Source: Botryococcus braunii (Eukaryota > Chlorophyta > Trebouxiophyceae). From it: DNA of 17,500 nt. Positions 1 to 17,500 of the stretch are shown piece by piece (the first letter of the stretch is position 1; each line of letters opens with the position of its first letter). The position numbers and the translations under genes were made by a program. The stretch is taken from positions 1 to 17,500 of the forward strand of contig KV908459.1 of the NCBI GenBank assembly GCA_002005505.1, read 5' to 3'. The notes beneath the pieces are model-generated. The model had not been told where the DNA came from. It worked only from the letters and a program-made list of their open reading frames with translations, and searched no databases.

Positions 1-1190
1 CAACATCACCATCACCATCGTCATTTCGTATCTATAAAGTATTTGGGGCGATACGTACGCTCGAGCCTGTACAGCAGACCTAGGTAGAGTTGCCCTGAAA
101 CACTACGCACCTTGCGACTTGTCAGGCGTAATGCATTATCTCAAGCAATTTTTAAAGAATCAGTACTTCTGAACGAAAGTGATCAAGCAATCTTGGTGGG
201 AAGCTACCCACTAGTGCACTGAAGATGGTGGAGGCATGCAAAACAGCAAATTAGAGCTACCATATGGAGCTACCAGATGCATCACTGTCTTAGGTGTGAG
301 TGGGACTGCAGTGCACGTGCAGCTGGGGACTTCCAAAAGCTGTTGGCTGGTGGATGCGTGGATGGGGCCTTGGATGTCCCTTCATGACCGTTGACAAGGT
401 TAAAAAGTAGCGTTGTTAATGGATCATCTGGGTTCTGATTTCTCAATTCCACCTCACATACAATTACACGTTCTTATGCACAAGTGGCGGCTTTGGGACC
501 ATTGAATGACATTGGGAGGGGGGAATTCATACCTGCAGCGGGCCCCGTCGGGGCAACCGTAGATGAAGATTGCTTGGCCATATGGCCTACAGGGCCGTGA
601 CTGTATTTTGTTTGTTGTTGTTGTCCGTTTTTCCCCCTTGGATTTTTTCCCCTTATTTTATTGTCGCAGACTCAAGAGCGACCACACTGTGCATATTATG
701 TGATCACGATCAGTGTAGACCAGTCTAGCTAGATTTATGGATCAGTCAAGACCCTTACTTTCACACAACTTTAAGAAGTTGTGTGACCCTCACTAAGCTT
801 CCATGCTATGCCGGCGGAAGCATGACCTGCAGGGAAGGATTTTTCGGAGAACCAGTCATGCGTAATTTGACGTCTGTGTTGAAAAGCCGATTACGATATT
901 GTGATCGGCATATCATCGATGCAGCTTCATCTATTCTTCTTTCCGAGTGGACTTACGGACTACAGCAATTATTTTGATCAGCAACATGCTTAAGCTTATA
1001 GGATAGATCAGCCAGGTTTAATCCGAAGTTTGCGAGGAGGTAGGAATTGCAATGCATTGCAGCAGTTAAGGCTATAATATTATAATCTTGTACCAAGTAT
1101 GCATACCCTTGCAAGGTGACAAATTGCTGATTTCAGAGGGGCACAGCACTCGTGGGGTTTGATTGCACAAGGGGTCATCTGTTGGGATGT
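1..1190. other. Non-coding, no supported gene
   Basis: No open frame longer than 64 codons, no recognisable RNA gene. A T-rich, C-rich stretch lies at 606-660. Nothing assignable. Confidence 0.6.
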
Positions 1191-1203
1191 CACACGTTGA
1201 TAT

Positions 1204-1269
1204 TCGAATGTCCACATAGTGGAGGGTCCAGAGTGTACACTCTGGACCCTCCACTGTGTGGACATTCGA
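1204..1269. repeat. 66-bp near-perfect palindrome
   Basis: Two 33-nt arms meet with no spacer at 1236/1237 (centre GTGTACAC). The only mismatch is T1217 against G1256. The left arm starts TCGAATGTCCAC and the right arm ends GTGGACATTCGA. As RNA or single-stranded DNA it would form a very stable hairpin. Confidence 0.95.
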
Positions 1270-1292
1270 CTACCAACGTACACGACAGCGTC

Positions 1293-1512
1293 ACGTTGAT
1301 ATGGCATATGAACGAATGGCGACATGGACGTTGATGTTGCATTATCAACACACATGACGTGATGTGTCTCACGCATATCGGTATATACATATATACATAT
1401 ATATACATATATGTTAATATCAATGTAGACGACGTCATGTACGTTGATATGGCATATGAACGTACACAACGACATGTACGTTGATATTCTACATGATCAA
1501 CACACATGACGT
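1293..1512. repeat. Pair of imperfect direct repeats with internal palindromes
   Basis: Copies at 1293-1360 and 1441-1512 share ACGTTGATATGGCATATGAA at their start and ATCAACACACATGACGT at their end, about 148 bp apart. Between them is an (AT/AC)-rich stretch at about 1380-1415. A 34-bp imperfect palindrome lies at 1417-1450 and a perfect 20-bp palindrome at 1504-1523 (ACATGACGTT and its complement). Confidence 0.8.
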
Positions 1513-1866
1513 TAACGTCATGTACTGTTGCAATATCTGTGCACTATTGAGCACCTTCTCCATGCATGCGCTACCGTGGCTGTGCAGGCTAAATGTGTCG
1601 TACATGATGTGCTCGTGCTCGTTTGATCGATGAGTAGGTTGCAGTAAGATTTCGCTGGGATGGGTAACTGATTACATGAAAGACCATGCTGTTTGCCATT
1701 GTGCTTACCAATACTTTGAGACGAGGGATTTGGGGGAGTTGATGTATATAACAATTGTCACCCATGTGCAAGGCAGTTTGTAGGGGTTGACTTTGATAGA
1801 AATTGCTGGGAATGTGGAAGCAGCCACAAAAGGCATAGCTAAAAGCTTAAGCTCGCAGTTCTTGTC

Positions 1867-2187
1867 TTGCTCGGCGAGCATTCCCTTCCAAAGGAGAACA
1901 TGTGGCCGCCTGGGTTGCGGGAAGGTACTGCTGTTCCCTCTTCCAGAAGGGAGCTGCTCGAGCATTTGTTCTTGTTCAGAACTCGCCCGACAGGATGGGG
2001 CCCTGACCCTGACTTCAAGCCTGGCCAGGAGACTTTTGGAAGTACGGTTGAAGTGCAGTATCAAAACACACATGTACAGTTGAGTCCGTTAAGCATCAAG
2101 GCAAAGTGTGAGAAGTTGCTTTCTGGAAATTTTACCTACAGAAGTGTGTACATGCGCATACATGTGAGGAATCCTGCGTATCGCTAA
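1867..2187 (+). other. Unassigned open frame, possible exon of an unknown gene
   Basis: A 106-codon open frame with protein-like composition, including RELLEHLFLFRTRPTGWGP, DFKPGQETFGSTVEVQYQ and FTYRSVYMRIHVRNPAYR, ending at TAA. A possible acceptor (..cattcccttccaaag) lies near its start. No family is recognised. Other frames are also partly open here, so chance remains likely. It could be a remnant of a gene or mobile element. Confidence 0.2.
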
Positions 2188-2557
2188 AGCGCTTCACTCC
2201 GGTAAACTCACAAAGGTAAGTTTGTGACGTAATTACCCATCGCACCCACTCGGATGGGTTCAGGATCCTGGAAACCCGTAACATCCCAAAGTACCGGTAC
2301 TTTGTTGTTGGGTACCCCACACAACAGTCCCCAAAACTTGGTGACTTGAAAGATTTAATTGATCACTTACACTTCACTAAGCCCAATAGGCTAATTCCAC
2401 GTATAGGTTGCAGCCCATACAAGGCTAGGCCTCTGCCAAATTGAACAAAACGTTTCGAGGGTGGGCAGAGTCCAAGCTTTCATTAATGCTACAAACGATG
2501 GACACTGTTCAGGAAAGATCTCTGAAGGATCTCCAATATTATGTTTGTCATGAAGTA

Positions 2558-2577
2558 CTTCTTTCTTTCTTTCTTTG
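2558..2577. repeat. (CTTT)n short microsatellite
   Basis: Four to five tandem CTTT units in non-coding sequence. Confidence 0.8.
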
Positions 2578-2661
2578 TCTAAACTAGAGTAAATCAGTAG
2601 GATTTTCGAGGTGTTCCAGAATGTACATGAAAAGTGAAGCGTACTCATTTTGGTTACATGA

Positions 2662-2676
2662 GGGGGGGGGGGGGGG
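2662..2676. repeat. G15 homopolymer
   Basis: Fifteen consecutive G residues on the + strand, in sequence without a supported gene. Confidence 0.9.
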
Positions 2677-2818
2677 AGCTCCTCGAGGAGCGATTCAACG
2701 GCAAATCCACGGGTCCCCTTGGAGCCTCTTATAAATCGTTATGATGGACGATCAGAGCAAGAGCCTGCTCAAAAAGACCGATGGATTTATGGTATGCGGT
2801 TAGAATAGGCTTCACTCT

Positions 2819-2852
2819 TAAAAATAATTAAAAATAATAAAAAAAAAAAAAA
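2819..2852. repeat. A-rich tract ending in A14, beside a GC-rich patch
   Basis: AAATAATT-like sequence ending in 14 A's, followed by a GC-rich patch (2853-2910) with the palindrome CAGGGCGCCCTG. The 11-mer AAAAAGACCGA occurs at 2771 and again at 2848, flanking the A-rich segment. This is weakly like a target-site duplication around a small A-tailed insertion. Confidence 0.5.
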
Positions 2853-3407
2853 GACCGACAGGGCGCCCTGCCAGCGGCCCTGCCGCAGCGGCAAGCAGGA
2901 CCAGCGCTACGTGTCGTACCGTGTCATCCTTGAAGGGGGATTTATGAGGGATCCGCCACGCAAAGTAGTACAAGCTAAGTTGCTGCTATGGTCGGGTTTG
3001 TTCCGCGCAAAGAAGCTTGAGATTTCGTAGTTTGGTTATATACTTGGCTGCCCACGGCTGTGTTCTGTGGCATACATTCAACCAGTGCTTTTGCGAGACC
3101 GCCGGGAACGGACAGCGTGTGGGATATCACACCTTTGCCATTGCCTCTCATCGGCTTTCCTTACGGGATCAAGGAGCATAGTAGGGCCTACTAGCGCATT
3201 TTTGGCGCTCAGGGTGGAGTTGAGAACAAAAGGGGTTAGGGACGAAGTCGCCGGTCTTCTGACAGAAAATTCCTTCACTTGGTAGCTTCAAAGTCCATCA
3301 TACTAGTTAGACGGATTTCTGGCTTGTGAGTTCGTTAAGTGGTCAGGGGTAGCATGTGGTTGTGGGAGGCCAAGGCTGTTGTGCTCAGTGTATGTTAGCA
3401 CCCCTCT

Positions 3408-14160
<10,753 letters not shown>

Positions 14161-15653
14161 GAGTCAGGAAGAAGACGCCTCAAATGGGGCTTTAAGGAGT
14201 ATCCAGGCATAGAACAATGACCTGTCATGCTTGACAAAGGATTGCGTTTTGATGATGCTGGAGAAGGGATGAGAATATTAGGGCCTTGTTGACTCCCCTA
14301 GGCGCAATTATGTAATGGCTCATCCACTCCGTGTGAATGATTACTGGGACTCGGTTGCTAGATAGTAGGCCTCCACCTGGACGGGTTCTAAAAGGTTGTA
14401 TTCAGACTTTTGTCATGGCTTTTGGCCCTGCCTTGTTGGACGCAATATTTTGGATGCAGTCTGTTTGATTTTTGGCGACCCAGGCCTTCTGTCTCTGGAG
14501 ATCCAGCCCTGAGGTGTTTATTGTCAGCCCTGGCTTTTGCCGCCTCATTTGATAGCTCATTTGACAAGGGTGCAGTACAAGTGTGCAGCAAGTTATACGA
14601 AGAGATTGCATGTTGCGCAGGTATATCGCGCAAGCTTGTCCTGCCAAGTTCTCTACACATATACCGGTGCTGCTTTAATGGCACCAGCGCGTCTTTTTTC
14701 CTGGACACTATTTGTACTCGCACAGCTAACATGCACCAGTTCGGATTGGTTTATGTAGCTGGATAGGTTAGGCTCAGGTTTTTAGGGTAGTTATATTTGG
14801 TTTCAGCATGATGCATTGTGTCATGTGATTTTTATGGCAACGAGGTGTTCGTGTTGGGTTTTAGGAAAGCACTTTCCTTGTTGATGGCCTGGAACGGATG
14901 TGGCAGCATCAGAGATGGGGGGTTTTGCGATGGGGGTCATGCCAGATGGGTGTTTTGCAACCCCTCACCCATTTGCTACAGCTTTGATACATCACTGAAG
15001 AATATTGCTAAAACGCCTCAGGAGAGTCTGTCGATTCATAGAAAGCTGTTAGTTTGAGAGAGGGGGGGGGGGGAGTAGGGGAGGCGTAAGCATACAGGTA
15101 GTCTTTCTGAAATCTGTTGCCACAGCAACTCCTCGAAGGCCACCCCTCGTACTTTGCCCTTTGAAGGCTTGGTACTCAAAACACTGGAAGTGGCAGCTGC
15201 AAGGTGGGTTAGTAGCAAGTTGTAAGAACAAAGTAACCATGCGACTCTGGTGCAACGTGTGGTTTGTACAATGCGTGTTCCTTTGTATGTGAAACAAACC
15301 ATAGAGATTGTAATGTGGACTTGTGATCTAGGACATATTAGAGGAGAATCCCCTGGGGAACTGCCTATATGAGCTTTTTCATACAAGGGTATTCGTGAGG
15401 TTCTTTGCTTTGAAGTTACCTAAGCATTTTCTGGCTTTCGACCACGAAGTCAGACATGGATTATGTCGCAGGTGAACGAGGATTATGTTGATGTGGGAGC
15501 TGAATCGTCCGCATCTTGTTTAGCTGTGAAACTATGGCGGTGAAATGGGTGCAGTGATTGGCTGCAGTTGTCCATGGTTGAGCTGACACATTGTCAATTA
15601 TCTTTGTCACAGCTGGAGGAGTACATGGCGTTGCAGCCTACATTATCCTGGTT
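14161..15653. other. 3' flank of the ligase gene, no supported gene
   Basis: Likely starts with the 3' untranslated region. No canonical AATAAA was picked out near the stop. Open frames of 114-118 codons near 14388-14766 occur on both strands over the same bases and resemble no known family. A G11 run lies at about 15062. Confidence 0.5.
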
Positions 15654-15677
15654 TTGTGTGTGCGCGCGCGCGCTCGC

Positions 15678-15748
<71 letters not shown>

Positions 15749-15771
15749 TGATAGAGAGAGAGTGTGGGTGT

Positions 15772-15811
<40 letters not shown>

Positions 15812-15887
15812 TTGCGTGTGTATGAGTGTGTGAGTTTGTGTGCGTGCGTGTGTGCGCGCTCTCGCGCGCGCGCGCGTGTGTGTGTGT

Positions 15888-15946
<59 letters not shown>

Positions 15947-15949
15947 CGA

Positions 15950-16018
<69 letters not shown>

Positions 16019-16020
16019 GT
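15654..16020. repeat. Long (GT)n array with (CG)n blocks
   Basis: About 370 bases of GT repeats with two (CG)n-rich blocks (about 15662-15692 and 15855-15876) and GA/TA interruptions. All of the 130-150-codon frames across it are low-complexity artefacts. Confidence 0.95.
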
Positions 16021-16304
16021 TGTTGTTTCCATTGCACACGGTGGTGGGTGTTACGCATTCATATGGCCAAGCCTAGCATTTGCATGCCAATTCGGTGGCA
16101 CTGTTGGAAAGTTGGTAAGTCAGGGGAAGCTAAAATCCTCAGTTTAGGAGATCATATTTTTGGCGGCAACTATGCGATCCTCTGCAGCTGCTTATTGTTC
16201 AAGATTGGAAAGGTGGGTGATGCTGTGACAATTCAGGCGTGGTGATATGCCCTCAAGCCTAAAATTGGTTCTTGGTGCACACACTGGTCGATCTTGTAAG
16301 GCTG

Positions 16305-16463
16305 ATGTCTGTTGATCCTCATCAGTGCTCACGGATTGCATGTTTATTGGTTGTAATTTCAGGCTGCCAACTTCTTCATGCTGCATCCGCCCACATTGTT
16401 GATCAGGATAGTGATCGTGGTGACACAACTCGTGGATTTGTTCAATTCCCGTTCCCATGGTTG
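16305..16463 (+). CDS. Possible first exon of a secreted or membrane protein
   Basis: From an ATG, the 53 codons read as a signal peptide: a short polar start, a hydrophobic core (IACLLVVISGCQLLHA) and a small-residue ASA cleavage-like site near residue 29, then HIVDQDSDRGDTTRGF. A donor-like TTG|gtatga follows, and without splicing the frame stops at once. No downstream exon could be joined with confidence: the nearest candidate, after ..ggacctag at 16499, would need a 35-nt intron. Family unknown. Confidence 0.27.
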
Positions 16464-16498
16464 GTATGACTCTCAAAGGTGCCGGAGGTTGGACCTAG

Positions 16499-16720
16499 TA
16501 TGTGAGTTTGACATGTGGTATTCGATTTTCTTTGAAGGGAGCTCTCCTCAGAAATGGACTGAGACTCCCTTTTCAGTTAAATGGACAGCGCCTCTGTCCA
16601 ATTGGTGGAGCTGGCAATTACGGCAACTTGGTGAACACATGCGTTTTCACGCAGGCGTGGGGAGCGAGAGCTCATGCGGTTTGGGTGAAGGGAGGAGAGC
16701 TCATGCTTCCTTGCAGGTAG
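16499..16720 (+). other. Unassigned open frame, possible exon
   Basis: Open from 16499 to a TAG at 16718-16720. The product contains several Cys and Gly residues (LCPIGGAGNYGNLVNTCVF). A donor-like TGCAG|gtagac lies at 16717. It might belong with the signal-peptide-like start at 16305 and the open frames after 16798, but the junctions are unproven and no family is recognised. Confidence 0.2.
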
Positions 16721-16797
16721 ACTACCCCATGTATATGGGGTACATATACTGACAAGGAGGCTACTGCCATTTGCAGTCTTCGGTAGTAAAAGCATGA

Positions 16798-17445
16798 ATG
16801 CCTGATTATCTCGTGACCTCAACCAGCACAGAAACTTTCAAGAATGGGGGATTTGGATTTAAGTGGCTAGCAGTCTTCAGTGTGGACCAAACCGTCTTCA
16901 AAAAGGATGCAGCTGCCAATTTGATCAAGCCAGTCCCGAACAATGCATCGATACATGTGGAGCGCCAGAAATCTACCCGAAACGGCCGGCCAAAGAGAAC
17001 CAGACTTCCATTCACGACTCGCCGCTCCACGGAACCTTCAACAAGCGGACCAGCGTGGTAATGTGCAGAAATCAGACCCGCTGGGGAATGTGCAGAAATA
17101 AGACAAACTCTGAATTTTGTGTTTGCACAGAACAACCTTCAGTGGAACTGCAAGGCAAACTTAGATTTGCACTTTAAAGGCATGCATGGAGCGAGGGTAT
17201 TCCGTTTGCGTAACTGCATCGGGGATGTAAAGACCTTTCAAAGTCTCAGTTATAGTAGAACTCGGACTAAACAAGTATTAGGTCTGGTCCACTTAGGCCA
17301 CATGCCTCATTACTCTACACGTCACTTCACAGTTAAGTGCGGGTCTTCAGCAACCGGTAAAATGCGATTCGAGGTATGGCAAGGGGCAGAATGTGGTTTC
17401 ATTACATCATTCCTAAATAGGTGGCATCTACATATTTACTTCTGA
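16798..17445 (+). pseudogene. Open frame of about 215 codons broken by one stop; possible decayed gene or exons
   Basis: One frame is open from 16798 to 17445 except for a TAA at 17059-17061. The second half contains NNLQWNCKANLDLHFKG and several Cys residues. A second frame (16863-17177) is also open and Cys-rich (QKGCSCQFDQASPEQC), with three N-x-T sequons. A 72-nt GT/AG interval (17058-17129) could join that second frame to the later half of the first in phase 0, so the stop may be intronic rather than a mutation. No family recognised. Confidence 0.2.
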
Positions 17446-17500
17446 ACCAGCCAGCAAAACAATTCTGGGATCCTGAGAAAGACTGCTTTCACTACAGCCT

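Larger units (their letters stand above)
2188..3407. other. Upstream flank of the ligase gene
   Basis: Presumed promoter and 5' untranslated region lie somewhere here, but no TATA box, initiator or other core element could be supported. Only short chance frames (72 codons or fewer) are open. Confidence 0.5.

Noticed and set aside
2771..2858. A-tailed retroposed element with target-site duplication
   Set aside because: The matching 11-mers enclose only about 66 bases and are A-rich, so the match may be chance.
14388..14766. Overlapping 114- and 118-codon frames on opposite strands
   Set aside because: No family likeness or usable splice context; likely chance in the 3' flank.
15594..16245. 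Several 127-154-codon frames on both strands
   Set aside because: Same low-complexity GT/AC translation.

Overview
This looks like eukaryotic nuclear DNA. There is no bacterial-style gene packing, and the one clear gene is broken into short exons with GT/AG borders and matching codon phases. Its introns run from hundreds of bases to several kilobases and hold very long dinucleotide microsatellites and G, C, T and A homopolymers. The organism cannot be named from sequence alone. The protein resembles the plant RIN2/AMFR branch of membrane RING ligases, which makes a green-lineage organism with large introns (for example a streptophyte alga) a reasonable guess, but only a guess.

The core of the window (about 3408-14160, + strand) is one spliced gene for a polytopic membrane RING-H2 E3 ubiquitin ligase of the HRD1/AMFR(gp78)/RIN2 type. 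My model has 12 exons, 2502 nt of coding sequence including the stop, and 833 residues. The exon series from 7567 to 10929 is the strongest part: consecutive exons agree in phase, give membrane segments, and then a split RING-H2 domain whose first six metal ligands lie in one exon and last two in the next. A long soluble tail follows (acidic, coiled-coil, then Ser/Arg-rich and basic), ending at a TGA at 14158-14160. The N-terminal exons are less certain. In particular, three candidate exons compete inside the 3.2-kb stretch between exons 2 and 4.

Upstream (1-3407) I see no convincing gene. It holds a palindrome cluster at 1204-1523, with a 66-bp near-perfect palindrome and a pair of direct repeats. 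It also holds one protein-like open frame near 1867-2187 and small homopolymers.

Introns hold most of the repeats: a 665-bp compound microsatellite at 5174-5838 arranged as an inverted repeat, (AC)n/(CG)n at 6984-7043, (CA)n at 7407-7448, T32G20 at 8890-8941, (AC)n at 12042-12118 and poly-C tracts.

Downstream (14161-17500) there is a (GT)n/(CG)n array of about 370 bp at 15654-16020. Beyond it are weak signs of a second gene: a signal-peptide-like start at 16305 and overlapping open frames at 16499-17445. I could not assign these to any family.
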